This document shows positions 1-12,200 of a stretch of DNA of 64,000 bases, piece after piece. Numbering within the stretch: position 1 is the first letter of the stretch; the number at the start of each line of letters is the position of its first letter. The notes beneath the pieces are model-generated. The model was given only the letters and a program-made list of their open reading frames with translations, had not been told where the DNA came from and ran no database searches. The position numbers and the translations under genes are program-made. Origin of the DNA: Opeltia flavorubescens (taxonomy: Eukaryota > Ascomycota > Lecanoromycetes > Teloschistales > Teloschistaceae); the NCBI GenBank assembly GCA_000442125.1, contig KE546980.1:992001-1056000 (forward strand). The letters run 5' to 3'.

Positions 1-2960
1 GCCTTTGATTTCTGCAGCTCCATCCGCGCGGTTCGATACAGCGATCGTATCGACCTTATCATGGGTCCCGTGCTTGCTCTCACCGAGCACATTGCTCAAT
101 ACTGTATTTTCTTCCACAATATCTTGTCCAGAAGGTTTCACTTCGTTCTCATCAGTGCCTCGCTCGTTTTGTCGCTCTCCATTCACATCTAGCAGAGGCT
201 TGCTCTGCAGCTGACGCGGCACAAATTCTGGAGCATCGGGTCGCCATCCTTTTCGGTGCTCGCTCGACCCAGGCCATGCCTGCTCATTTTCCGATGATTC
301 ACGATCGTCGTGGGTAGTAGCATCGTTTGCTTTCTTTTCAGCATTTGGCAAGGTGATTCCAACCTGCTTGCACCAAAGATCATAATACTTTCCTTTTGCT
401 GCCAATAAGTCTTTGGGGGAGCCCTGCTCGAGGATCGCACCATCCTTGATGACCACAATGATGTCAGCATCAATGACCGTAGAGAGTCGGTGGGCAACGG
501 TAAAAGTTGTACGTCCTTTCGTCAATTCAATGAGCGCACTCTGGATGCGAGATTCTGTGTCTGTATCAACGCTGCTCGTGGCCTCGTCCAATAAGATGAT
601 GCTAGGTTTCTTGAGCATTGCACGTGCGATTGCAAGCCGCTGAAGCTCGCCACCGCTGAGCTTTACACCTTTCTCTCCGACTATAGTCGAGTATCCATCG
701 GCGAAAGAAAGGACTTTGTCATGGATAGCTGCCGCTTTACAAGCTTCCATAACCTCTTCATCTGTTGCTTCAAATTTCGAGTAACGCACGTTATTCATGA
801 CAGTATCGTTGAACATGGATGGGTCTTGAGGCACCACACCTATGCATTTCCTCAGACTCTCCACGGTGACACTACGCACGTTCTGATCATCGATAAGAAG
901 AGAGCCCTTGGTAGCGTCATAGAATCGAAAAAGTAACTTCAGAAGCGTAGATTTGCCCCCACCAGTTTCTCCAACAAGAGCGACCTTCTGACCAGGTTGA
1001 ACACTTAGATTCAGCCCTTTAATGATTTGCCTTGAGCCGCTGTATGCGAAATCAACATCTTCGAACCGGACGGCTCCATTTACCAGTCGAAACTCGTTGG
1101 CGCCGTCTTTAACTTTGGGCTCCTGTAGGAGCAGCTGGAGAAGTGTCTCAGCGTCTACCAGGAGGCTGAGAATCCTCTGGTGTGCAAACGAAATATAATA
1201 AACAGGTGCTGATCAATCATTAGCTGGGAGACTCAATGACTCTAATCAACAATAGAACGCTGACCTGTGAACACCGACCAATAGGTCAGAAGTGTGACGA
1301 AATCTCCCACGTCTCGGACTCCCATAGACACCTGATATGCCGCAAATAGTAGCGCACCCCATAACCCAACCTCCATTATGCAAGTGGTGACTGCCTGGAA
1401 CAATAGTCCAAGGCGAAAGTAGCGCAATTTCGCGCGAACCTGAAGCATTACCGCCTTCTTGAATCTGTTCATCTCATACGAGACACGATTGAAATAGGAT
1501 ACTGTCGCCCAGCTTCCCACTGTGTCATACATCACTTGCGATTGCTTCCTATCCAGGTCCTGTAATTCACGTCGGATGTTCGATTGCGAAATATTTAGCC
1601 GAGTTGCAGCGGTAATGTAGGCTGTAGCCGTGGCTGCTGCAAGCAGAACCACGTAGGGGCCGAAAAGAGAGTACAAGTAGAAGAATCCTACAATGATATC
1701 GATAATGATAGGGACGAAATGGAAGATGACTTCTTCCCATAGTTCATTCACATGGCGACCTTGAATGATCGACTGAAAGAGCTCACCAGACTGTTTGTTG
1801 TCATGGAAATCTCTAGAAAGGCTCATTACCTGGTTGTATGCCGCGGTGGTGATCCTGGTGTAAGAGTACTGTTTGACTGGGTACCATAGCCCTGATTGGA
1901 TCATATTTATGCCGGCAGAGGACGATGCCCAGTGAAATAGGAAGTACAGGCCAATGGCCTTGTACAGAGGACCAGAACTGGTCGTGAGAATATTGACGAT
2001 GATGCCAAGCTGGCGCGGTTGTAGCACTTGCAGCGCACGGCCACACAGAAGGCACAAACCGCAGCCTGCCATATTGAGATATAGGGCTGGTTCGTCCGAG
2101 GGCCATATCATGGGTATGAAGATCGAGAAACCTCGTAGGTATGTGAGCCAGTTACCGTCCTTCTTTAGTCGTTCAGTGACAGGCTGTTGCTTCTTTTTGC
2201 GATCTCTGACCGCCTGGTCTTCGGGCTCAGAGTCTTCCGTTTCAGTCGAGGAGGAGTGAGCCTCAGCAGTGGTCATGGTCGAGCCATAGTCATCGGGTGA
2301 CTTGGCGGCTTGACTCTGCTGGATAGTCGATACAGTCTTCGATCCCAGTAATGAGGCTGATTCTTCATCTGACCAAAGTCGTCTCACGTTGACCCGAAGC
2401 ATGACATATCGAACCACCAGCCCGAGTAATACAATTATTCGGCTTGCTCTTATGATGACAAGGATTACCGCAGGAATCCTCGAAACTGTTTGCAGACTTG
2501 CGAACAAGCTAAGTAGTACAATTTCGAAAGCAATTGTAACAAGCCAAGAACCGTAGTACACGTACCATACAGGACGCCTTGTACGATGGAGTAGGATGGT
2601 CTGCGTGGACCACAAAATGAGGAATGAGATTGCATTGACCTGCCGTTCAGATAAGCAGGGTTCATTCTAGTCAACTGTCCAACAGATTCATATGTCGCTT
2701 GAGCCGCGGGTGCTTACATTTGCAGCTACGCTCGAAATCTGTGGGGCCTTCGAGAGGGAGTCGAGAACCAGTAGACTACTCTGCACGGTATATGTGATGA
2801 GCACGAAGTACATGCTGGAGTGGATGGCTCGACGAGAGCCACCTTGCCTATGTTTGTGGCCATTCTGCAGAGTGCAGACGCTGACGGCAGAAGCTCCGAG
2901 GTAGTAAAATAGGACTGTGAGAGGAGCAGCATAATCAAGGGCAGCTTGTGCTGTCTCCAT
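1..2960 (-). CDS. ABC half-transporter, HMT1-like (ABCB family), 3' end off window
   Basis: Exons on the minus strand are 2718-2960, 1265-2639 and <1-1208, with introns of 78 and 56 bp. The 942 codons present stay in frame to base 1 with no stop, so the C-terminus lies outside. The N-terminus carries a hydrophobic multi-helix extension (TMD0) as in heavy-metal-tolerance HMT1 half-transporters, then an acidic linker and a six-helix ABC membrane domain. The third exon encodes a complete nucleotide-binding domain: Walker A GETGGGKST (about 955-985), Q-loop VVPQD, signature LSGGE (about 650), Walker B IILLDEA (about 600) and H-loop AHRLS (about 490). A long polar tail follows. Family knowledge: such proteins act as homodimers in vacuolar or mitochondrial membranes and move thiol conjugates or metal-peptide complexes; the substrate here is inferred. 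The intron at 1209-1264 was chosen because it restores the helix joining the membrane domain to the ATPase. Start ATG is at 2960. Confidence 0.94.
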
Positions 2961-3794
2961 CCTCGTCTTGAACAGCTGTATGACAGACAAGTGAACCAGG
3001 ATTTGGCAGATAACTTCCAATTTCCGTTTGAGCACGTCCAGGTTAATGGAAAAGTGCAAAGATATGAAGGAGGTAGATATCAAAGCAATATTGACAAGTG
3101 GGAACTAGGAGAACTGGATATTAGATTGGCAGGNGCAACCTACACCACACGGTAAACATATCCATAACATTTCTTGAAAAGATTCGAAGTGCGGGGTATC
3201 CCATGGACTGCCTTGATTACTTCTACTTGATATTCATTCTGACCTGAAGGAGATCTGGATGATTGCTTTCACCATGGAAACATGAATGTATCGGCAGTAA
3301 ATACTGCATGGGTTTGCGGTGAGGGCAAACATAGCCCGATGTATCTTCGAACGCCAGGCAGCAACTGTTCCTAGTTCTTACTCATCACTGATGCAAACTT
3401 ACTACGGTATCTTGACATTTTTGAAAAAAAGACTGGTCCTGCCTTGCGTGGTCTTCGAGGCGGTGTATTGATAGCTCACGTCCCCACACATGAACAGCCT
3501 CCGCGGTTTTCTCCACAATCGCAGCATCAGGCAGTAGCTTTTCGGCTTCATCTTGCCACACCTTATTATCAGGTACCAGACTCTACACACGTGATATATA
3601 TTTCGCTGCAGGATGACAGTGTACTGATGGAATCCTATTTGGAGTTGTAAGGTCCTAAAGGAGTGTTATCGTTATCCTTAGTCCCTTGTGCCGGTCTTGG
3701 CGCCGCCATTGCGCGGCGTAATTGGCGTACTCAGTACCTTAGCAACGATCTTCTTCTTCCACAAAACACCCGTTGATAATTGTCTTAATGAATT
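2961..3794. other. Intergenic, divergent promoter region
   Basis: Between the starts of the leftward ABC transporter and the rightward DUF4870 gene. I see no supportable coding region. It holds one unresolved base (N at 3134), an isolated ACACGTGA motif near 3590 and a short CG-rich patch near 3700. Confidence 0.6.
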
Positions 3795-4556
3795 ATGGAC
3801 TTCGCACCGTACCAAGACACTGCACCAGAGAGTACACGCGCCCTCTCTCCGCCGCCTCGCCGCTCCACCTCCCGTTCACCCAATCCCAAATCACCACCTC
3901 CGAGCCGAGGAACAACCGACCCTTTCCTTTCTTCCACCCTTCCAGCGCCAAATCATTTCAGTGACGATCCAAGAAGAGATGGTAGAGGCTTCGGCAATGC
4001 AGACTTGGAGGGCGGTCGGATGGACGTCAACTTGTTTGAGACAAGTCTGCCATTGCGATTGGACTATGAAGCCATGCTAGCCTACCTGCTGCTGCCGCCT
4101 GCCGGAGGGGTACTTCTGCTCGTGTTGGAACATAAGAGCGATTACGTACGGTAGGTAAAAGTATAGCCTTTGCAGCTAAGGGGACCTTACGGTGGTTTCA
4201 TGGGAGTCGTTCTCATCGTGCTAACAACCGTAACGAAGGTTCCATGCTTGGCAATCCAGCCTAGTATTCACCGTCATGTTTGTATGTACCACCATTTAGG
4301 AGCCTTCTATTTTTCCGACGCTTACGTTTTGCAGATTATCCACCTCATATTCTCGTGGTTCACGATCCTATCGTGGTTAATATTCGTCTTCGATCTGGGC
4401 TTAATTGCCTTCCTAACTATGCACGCATACCAAGATGGTGAGCTGGATTGCAGCATGATTGGACCTATCAACTGATAAGATTTAGCAAACACTTTGGATC
4501 GACTTGAACTGCCGTTCTTCGGAGGTCTCGCTAGCTCTTTTGTGGACGCTGAGTAG
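3795..4556 (+). CDS. Small DUF4870/Tic20-type membrane protein
   Basis: Four exons (3795-4150, 4239-4281, 4335-4437, 4486-4556) total 573 nt, encoding 190 aa. The first 75 residues are a Ser/Pro-rich polar tail. The rest is a compact three- to four-helix membrane unit starting with AYLLLPPAGGVLLLVLEH and ending close to the stop. This matches a conserved Pezizomycotina family of about 190 aa annotated with DUF4870 in other fungi; its biochemical role is unknown. The 43-nt second exon encodes the FHAWQSSLVF segment, and all four exons are needed to keep the helix pattern. The stop lies 111 bp from the convergent seipin stop. No signal peptide is visible. Confidence 0.85.
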
Positions 4557-4667
4557 CGGTAATCGCCAAAGGCTGCTGCAGATTCGAAGTCGTTTAAAGA
4601 TACCCATGTATTAATATGGATTTTCTCGCACCTTATCATACGCAATGTCTGTCACTAGAGATCTGAA

Positions 4668-6189
4668 TTACTCTCGATTACCGAACAATGCTTTCCTCCG
4701 CTTCTGCACCTGTGCCTTGCGGTCCTCTTCAAGACTTGTTCCGATGCCTGAATCCCTGAACCCAGTCGTCTCCGCACCCTCATCCTCATCGTCAGCTTCC
4801 GCAAGCAACGGCTCGACACCTGTCGATCGGATGACTTCATCCTCCTGTTTCTCAAGCTCTTTGGCACGCCGATCGTAGCTTTCTTTACGGCCTGGAAACT
4901 GCAACAGCATACGTCGACCGAGGGATGGAAACGTCCGTGATGTGTCGGAAAGACCTGCTGTTAAGGATGGCTCATATGGTTCCGTTTCGGGTTCAGAAGG
5001 TTCTGTTTTGATTGCCGGAGACTCCGATTCCTCTTTCTTTATCTTCGCAGAATCGGACGAAAAGTAGGAAGCCAGCACCAACCACGCGATCAAAGAGGAT
5101 ATCATGGAGCTGCTCCAGAACATACTCGTAAAAATCACATATGAAAGAACGCGATGGTAGTACATTATCCAGCTATGTCTTATTAGCCATGCATATAATC
5201 CGAATCACCGCTCGAGCACTTACCGTAACCCGCCAAATCTCGCCACGATTCGAACGCCAACTTCATAGAATTGCATCTTTTCGTCCGCATCGACAACCAG
5301 CTTCAATTCCTGCGGGATGTTCGCTGAGCCTCTTGGAAACTCGACACCCTCGAACATGGTAATCTCCAGAACTTCGCTTTCGGTCTTCCATCCAAGCATA
5401 TACCATGGCAACCCACTTAGTGTGCTGGCGGTATCAGTGATGAAGGACGCATAAGTCAGGATAGCTGGTCTGCGCGAATGGGCAAGCGTCCGAGCCGTCG
5501 AAATCCCCGGGATACCATCGGTGGAGGTTGGAATTGAAAATCCCTGGATATTAGGGCTGCCGGACAGCGAGAGCAGGGAAAGATCAAGCATGAAATTGCC
5601 AGCAGCTAAATTATTCGGCGTACGTGGGAGGTGCATAAGGAGGGAGACATCGTAAGGTTGTAATGAGGCAAGGGATGAGTCGAGTCTTGCGGTTCCATGG
5701 GGTGGACCATTCCTAGTCTGATATTAGCCTATTGCAATCTCGAATACAAAGGAGAAATTCAAGACCCGAATTGGAGATGTATGGTACGCTCTACGCTCAC
5801 TTGAGGGACGTAATTGTAATAGAAAAGGGCATATGCGGCGGTAGACAGTCCTAATAAAAATAGGCTGGTTGTCGCAAACAGAGCGGTCGCAAGGTAAGCT
5901 TTCTGAGCGGGCTTAGAGACGGCAGCATGGAACGGAATCAGAGCTGTCTCCTATGATCGATTGTCAGTATCTAGGTGAGAGCTAAAACAGATAGTATGAT
6001 TACCCAAAGGCCCCGAACGATGGCCTTGGCCTGCTCGACGAGCTCCATCAACTCATCTTCAATGTGTTGGACTTCCGACGTCTGATCCTTGCTTCCACTT
6101 GCAGGAGTAGCGAACGCCAATCTCGCTTCGCGCGCCTTGCGACGCGCCTCTTGTTCCAGCTCTTCCATGTAGATCTTCCTTGACATCAT
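4668..6189 (-). CDS. SEI1: Seipin-like lipid droplet assembly protein
   Basis: Exons on the minus strand are 6004-6189, 5766-5950, 5224-5712 and 4668-5172 (1365 nt, 454 aa), with introns of 53, 53 and 51 bp. The seipin core is recognisable: a first transmembrane helix at about residues 79-101, ending YYNYVPQ, then the luminal beta-sandwich with LMHLPRTPNNLAAGNFMLDL, and a second helix at about 293-320. The C-terminal cytosolic tail is acidic and Ser/Pro-rich. Seipins form ring oligomers in the ER at lipid droplet contact sites and control droplet number and size. The N-terminal 62 residues form a charged amphipathic region. Two adjacent ATGs occur (6189 and 6186) and a third lies 15 nt further in; the first is used. 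The gene shares a 153-bp divergent promoter with the alpha/beta hydrolase. Confidence 0.9.
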
Positions 6190-6342
6190 TGACCACCTGT
6201 TTTGGCTAAACTCAATGCTCAAATATGATCATGCTATCTTGCGGTATGGCAAGAAATCAAGATATCGCAAGGGTCGACCTTTGAACGAAATGTGCTACCG
6301 TGCCTTCATCAGGTCAATTCAATTCACTAGATTATCAACATT

Positions 6343-7578
6343 ATGTCTGAGAAATCTTGGGAAGTAACGAACCACGTCATCCCTGCATCTCACATTCGAG
6401 GATTCAGTCGAGGTGCCAAAGATGAGAGCACAGCATCTTTCCGCTTGGCTGTCAAGCAATATGTGCCTAGAGACCCGAAAGCAACATCCGCTAAAGCGAT
6501 GACAATCATCATGGCTCACGGTGTAGGTTCGAGCAAAGAATCATATGAACCTTTCTTTGATGAGCTTCTTCAATGTGACCTTCCAATCCGTGCTGTCTGG
6601 GCCATGGACGTTGCACATCATGGTGCTTCGTATATCATGAATGAACAAATCATTGGAGATGAACCGCACTGGTTTGACAGCTCTCGTGACATGTTCCAGA
6701 TGATCAACTGCTTCCAAGAGCAAATGCCGCCTCCTATTGTTGCGATGGGACAATCATGGGGAGCTGTGACCGTCTTGATGCTTGCTGTGTGGCATCCGCG
6801 ACTGTTTTCCGCTATCGTGGCCATGGAACCAATGTTTGGACAAGGTTATCACAAGGATCTCCCGGAAGACCATAAGTCGAAGGTACAGGTCAAACGTACG
6901 GCGTCTTTACTGGTGAACCGTAGAGATACCTGGTCATCCCGAGAAGTGGCCAGGGATCATCTTCTTGCAAATCCATATTACCGTTCTTTTGACCCAAGAG
7001 TCTTTGAACAGGTCATTAAATACGATCTTCAAGATCTTCCATCAGATGATGGTTCCTCTAAAGCAGTGACTCTCACAACGCCGAAGACCATGGAAACATA
7101 TACTATTCTCCGGGCTGATCCTCCGCTCTATGGATTCCCAGAAGCACCAGATTACAAAACCAAGGTAGCCCAGGATATCATTGTTCCGGGCTTTTACCGC
7201 GGAGAACGAAGTCAAGTATCGGAGAGCCTACAGTATCTTCTCCCTCCAGTCCTCTACGTCTGGGGTTCTCTTTCGGGATACGCAAACACCGAATACTCCC
7301 GCGACATCCTTCGACGTTCAGGAACTGGACCTGGGGGTAACGGCGGTGTTGCATTAGGCAGGGTCACAGAAACACTCGTGGAAGAAGCCCACCATCCTAT
7401 TCCACTCGAAAAGCCCGCCGCAGCAGCTGGAGTTATCTCTCCGTGGCTAAAGGAGCAAACAGTTACGTGGGAAGAAGAAGCCGAGCGCAGAAAAAAGGAA
7501 GCTCCATTTGCAGATAAGCGATTTCCATCGGAGTGGGTGGAGAGAATTTCAAAGCTAAGTCTGAAAAGCAAAATATGA
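6343..7578 (+). CDS. Alpha/beta hydrolase with C-terminal SKI (probable peroxisomal)
   Basis: Single exon, 411 aa. An alpha/beta-hydrolase fold is shown by the oxyanion-type strand TIIMAHGVG (about residues 54-62) and the nucleophile elbow GQSWG, with Ser138 as the likely nucleophile. A likely catalytic His lies in the EEAHHPIP segment near residue 350. The last three residues are SKI, a recognised variant of the peroxisomal PTS1 signal. Family knowledge: the closest types are Lpx1-like peroxisomal lipases and the hydrolases of fungal toxin pathways such as Alternaria AKT2. The substrate cannot be read from the sequence. The neighbours are housekeeping genes, so a lipid or peroxisome role is more likely than a toxin cluster. 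Start is the first ATG after an upstream AT-rich leader; the divergent partner is seipin. Confidence 0.88.
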   Translation: MSEKSWEVTNHVIPASHIRGFSRGAKDESTASFRLAVKQYVPRDPKATSAKAMTIIMAHGVGSSKESYEPFFDELLQCDLPIRAVWAMDVAHHGASYIMNEQIIGDEPHWFDSSRDMFQMINCFQEQMPPPIVAMGQSWGAVTVLMLAVWHPRLFSAIVAMEPMFGQGYHKDLPEDHKSKVQVKRTASLLVNRRDTWSSREVARDHLLANPYYRSFDPRVFEQVIKYDLQDLPSDDGSSKAVTLTTPKTMETYTILRADPPLYGFPEAPDYKTKVAQDIIVPGFYRGERSQVSESLQYLLPPVLYVWGSLSGYANTEYSRDILRRSGTGPGGNGGVALGRVTETLVEEAHHPIPLEKPAAAAGVISPWLKEQTVTWEEEAERRKKEAPFADKRFPSEWVERISKLSLKSKI

Positions 7579-7694
7579 TGAACCCATTCCCAATCCCTAT
7601 AACAAGTAAATCATGTCTCAATCTGTCATCGGCTTTTTCCAACTCGTGTGTTTCCAATGTGCACCCTTACCAGACCCTTATCCACGACTGTTTC

Positions 7695-8468
7695 TCATCC
7701 ACGGCGCACCTCGCGCTTTCGTAAATTCCATATCTTCGGTCTCTCCTTCTCTTCCGCTAAGTCCCGCTCATACTGGGCTTTCATGTCCTCTTTCTCCTTC
7801 TCCAATGCCCCGATCTTCGCCTCCAACTCTGCAACTTTCTTCCTTCCCTCTTCATAATCCCCCAACACGATGTCGAAACTCCGCTTCGCGACCCGAGTCT
7901 CCCTCTCCGCGACCATGCACTTCCTCTCCCATTCCTCCAACGCCTCCGCCGCGCTTTCAAGCTGTGCAATTCCTTCTTGAAGACTCTCCGCCAACTCCCC
8001 GTTTGCATGCTTCAAGCGTCGGATCTTCCTCGCGTATTTGCTCTCCATTTCATCACGGACTTCTTGCTGAATCTCGATCTTCAAAATCTCAACAATCTCA
8101 TCGCGAATTTCCTCTTTCACGAACCCAAAACTCTCCGCAACGGCTTCCCGACGCCAAGATTCTTCCTTGAACAGGTACTCGCGGCCTTCGTCGCTGTTAT
8201 TGGCCCACGTTTCCCCACGCATGGCAACCCATTCGTAGATACCATCTTCCCTCTCTTCTTCAGTACACATTTCCAGATCGACGAACCAATGCTGCTTGAG
8301 TTCGTTGCATTGCTCTTCTAGTTGGATGGTACGTTCTCGGAGGGGGGCAAGGGCACGGTCGATCTTGGCCTGCAGGCGGGCGCGGCGGAAACTCAGGCGC
8401 GGGTTGGCGAAGTCGCCGACAGCGAAAGGCAGGGGAGGAAGGGTGTGGGCGGTGCGGACGGGAGGCAT
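7695..8468 (-). CDS. Coiled-coil protein of unknown function
   Basis: One exon of 258 codons (257 aa) from the first ATG at 8468. The frame is open further upstream, but only with a non-ATG start. The N-terminal 40 residues are Pro/Arg-rich. The rest is strongly Glu/Lys/Arg-rich and predicted mostly alpha-helical, with long heptad-like stretches between about residues 40 and 245. No enzyme motif, signal peptide or membrane segment is visible, and I do not recognise the family. The plus strand across the gene is C-rich up to about 8330 and G-rich beyond, one of several such switches in the window. It ends 116 bp from the convergent hydrolase stop. It could be a lineage-restricted protein. Confidence 0.65.
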   Translation of the reverse strand: MPPVRTAHTLPPLPFAVGDFANPRLSFRRARLQAKIDRALAPLRERTIQLEEQCNELKQHWFVDLEMCTEEEREDGIYEWVAMRGETWANNSDEGREYLFKEESWRREAVAESFGFVKEEIRDEIVEILKIEIQQEVRDEMESKYARKIRRLKHANGELAESLQEGIAQLESAAEALEEWERKCMVAERETRVAKRSFDIVLGDYEEGRKKVAELEAKIGALEKEKEDMKAQYERDLAEEKERPKIWNLRKREVRRG

Positions 8469-9273
8469 TGTCGATGGAAGTCGGCGGCGAGGAAGTCGAT
8501 GTGTCGGTTTGGTGGCTGGTGGAGGTAAGTGACTGCTAGAGTAGGAAGCTAGGAGCAATTCGGATGAAAACCATGGAGTGTACTAAGACGGTAGGAGAAT
8601 AGCGACATGGTCGGCAAGCTTGACCAGCAAGCTATATCTCGTCCCGAGGAATTTAAAAGCTGAAAAAAGAAGGCTGCAATGCAGTGAAAATGATGGTACA
8701 GTTGCTCAGAACGATTCGTCCAGCGAATTCAAGATGATAGTATATATCTACCACAAACAGAAGAAATTGCACAGTGGAAAGAGTTTGCAAAGAAAGCCAA
8801 GGAAGAAGAGGCAGTCATATACGATTCCAAAATCCAGGTGCTGGCAGATCGAACAATAGGCATCCCCCCTTCCCCTTTGTAGAAGCCAGATGTTCGAACA
8901 TCACAATAGCACACAATAGCAACAGACACCGATTAGAAAAGTCGACAATAGCAATTATTGTAATATTCTACATACATGGCCTCGCTTTCTTTCCCGGAAT
9001 ATATGATACATGAGCTGCGTGATAATGCCTTTCTGATCATGTCATTGCAACAAGCACACAATGCAAAGCAGGACCCCCAAGCTCTACGTCCCCGAGGCCT
9101 TTTTGATGCAGCATGAGCAAGAGAGTTTTCAGTGATCCCCCATTTCGCCATTTCGCTTGAATTCACCCCCCAACTAACTCCTTGTATACAACCATGCTTC
9201 TGCTAGTGAAGCGCACAAATAGCGTCTTTGAGTCTGATTAGTTCCCGCGATCATGACCAGGGTATACATCCTT
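8469..9273. other. Intergenic, about 0.8 kb
   Basis: Upstream region of the coiled-coil gene and downstream region of NOT1, both on the minus strand. Low-complexity A-rich segments occur near 8640-8780. I find no supportable gene or repeat. Confidence 0.6.
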
Positions 9274-12200
9274 TCATGCCAATGATGGCCTTGGAGTCGA
9301 GTGGATTGTGTCGAACAATGCACCGAATAGGCGTTCGATCTGTCATGCATGTGTCAGCGACCAATATGTCTAAAATCATATGAAATAAGCCTCCATGAGG
9401 CGATAGGGGACATACCTCTGGTGCTGCCTTGATAAATGGCAAATCCCAGAACATATACGCTGGGTTCTTGAGCAGCTCCAGTAACGTGACGATCAAGCCC
9501 CATGGGTGAGGACGGTGTACGATCAATCGTTCGAGCAAGACCCGAGTAATCTGTTGACGAACATCGGACTCTTGCTGATCGGCTAGATCATTGCCAAAGA
9601 GGTGCAGGAGGGCATAACCGAAGTAATGAGTGTGACTGTTCGGGTAACGAAGTTGGTTGGTGATGGAGCTCAGGAAATGGTATCGGGCTTCAGGATGTAA
9701 TTCCTTGGCCAACTTGGTGATGAATGTAGCTTGAGGTGAAGTGTTATCGAAAGGCGGTCCACCCTTCTGACTAACGACGTCAATGGCACTTTCTCCCAGA
9801 TAAAGTACAATAGCATGCAGTAGTTCTGTGTCGACACCATCTGGCTTGCTTTGAGACGGACCGCAAGCACTGGCGACTGACTGCACCGTCTCCTCTGACG
9901 CACTGGCACCACTAACAACATCGTCCAGGATATCATGAATGCGGGCACGAGCCAAAGGAGCCATGGTATTGCCTCCTATCCGAGGTGGTCTTCGGACTTC
10001 ATCCAGCCGATCGACCTTCAAACCTGCCCTGAACGGATCAGGCACCTCAACGAAAGAGGATGGGAAGGCGCTAAGTACAAGGTTGCGTAGCTGCGTGCAG
10101 TGCGAAGGAATCGCATTGCATAGACGAACATGGTTTTCAGCAAGGAATTCGGGGAAGTCGTGATGGAGAATCAGCAGCATGCGCAGGGCGCCTCTGTAAA
10201 GGTCTTTCGCAATCGACAGAGCTATGGGCGGTCTCAGCATATCGCTGATATATGCGAACATGACTTCGACGATGTTGACGTACGGCTCCCAGCCCTTGGA
10301 ACGATTAGCTGTGGTTGCATCGCCGGCAGTGATGCTCACCTCGTCATCTGGTAGCTTCAACAAGGCTGGCATGAACATACGATGCGACACGAGCATCATC
10401 CAGCTGTAGGTAAAGGCAGGCAAGTAACGAGGTTGGAGCGTCAGGAAACAGTCAGCGAACACCAACACCATATCCCGATCCTGGTGAAAATTGTATTTGG
10501 CGAGATCATTCCATTCACAGAGGATGCTGGAGAAAAGGCGGAAGAAGACCCTTTGGTTGAAATGCTCCCCACGCATCACATGGTGATTGTTCAATATAAG
10601 AACGACCAGGGATAATAGTGAATTCATGTAGGCGGCCTTACTTGCTTTGACAGCTCCGTCTGCCTCGCCTTGATGTTTGACAAGCAGGACGAGAAGCTTC
10701 GCCAACCCGTCAATGACAAAGTAGCCCTCGTTGACTCCACTTCCCTCATCCTGCTCGTAGGCATCGACCGCGCAGTCGATGCATATGCGGAGGAAAAGGG
10801 TGACATCCTCTTGTGAGTTGAGCGTCTGCTGCAGATGCAGCTGAGAGATGAAGGCGCTGAGTACCTTCTCACTGGGGTTGGGCTGACCGCAGAGCGAAAG
10901 CCATTCATTGAATGTGTACTGGCAGTGGATCTGCTGGATGCGAGATCGTTCATTTGGCTCGAATGGAGTCACTTCCGGAGCACCCCAATCTCTCAAACGA
11001 TGCACCAATTCCTCACCAGTCTTGAGATCTGGTACTGCTGAGAGCCATTGTCCAAGTGCGCTTAAGCTGGTCGCAAGGTCAGCCCTCAGGATGACGGGAT
11101 GATCATTGAGGAGCAAGGCATCCATAATGTCCGATAATGCTTGAATTGCTTCTTCTCGTCGATCTGATAGCAGCTTTGCTAAAGCGAGATCCACTTGGCG
11201 AACATCTAACAGGCTGACTTCCATGAGTGCAATGGTGACTGCAGCATTGAGAACCTTCTCGTCCTCTTGATTTACGAATACATTCACCACTTCCTTGCAG
11301 ACATTGCTGGACAGCTGGCAAAGCTTGTCTAGTAGTTGCACCACAATATCAATCGCGAGCAAGTTGTCCGTATCTTGATACAAAGCCATACAACCTATTT
11401 GTGCAGTGGTCCAGGCCAGCGTTTCCATTTGCACCGGCGAGGACACTATGAGATCCCACATCTGGTTGATAGCATGGACGAGAGCTCCTTTTTGATCCAG
11501 CTCCTTCAGCGCCTTCTCAGGTCTTTCCCGAGTCAAGTGGATAATGCTCTCCAGAATATCCTGGATCTTGTCCTGCACCAACCTGGTCTCGAATAGGCCG
11601 TTTGTCTGCGCCGACGGTCCAATACTTGGTAGAGGCGGAGGAAGCATACGTCCCATCTGGTTTTGCTGGGGTGGATGATGTGGCAGCGCCGGAGGTTCAG
11701 CCGGCGTTGGGAGACTGGGTACAGCTGCGAAAGCCTCTTGTAGCACGTCAGGGAGCTGTCGACCGCTGTCAGCAGATGGAGTTTGACCATGACTAGGCGG
11801 TCCACGAGATTGGCGAGCAAATTCGGTGTAGATAGCCATCTGTTCGGCTTTCAATCCACCCGCCGAGATCTTGAAAGGATCAGGGATAAAGCGAGCCCAC
11901 CCGTTGTATGCAGGGCTGATGAACTGTTCGTTCGGATGATCCGCCCGATGTTGGCGGCGTAATTGAAGTTCGTTCTCAATGTGGCCTTCAATTTCGGGTA
12001 TCGATCGTTCCTCGGCCTGTCTCTGTACAATTTCACAAGCAGTGTCGAGATTGTCGTGGACGCACATCAAGACGGCGCCTTCAGGTATCGTATTCTCTGG
12101 CGTTTCGTCCTGTTGCAAACGAATATGATTGTTCATACTCATCCGTAAGGGCTCCTTACACGTCACCAAAGCAAGGCTCCCGGAGAGCTGTCGAGCCATC

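Noticed and set aside
5-643. Plus-strand open frames over the left edge.
   Set aside because: They lie opposite the ABC transporter ATPase domain, which has full family motifs on the minus strand.
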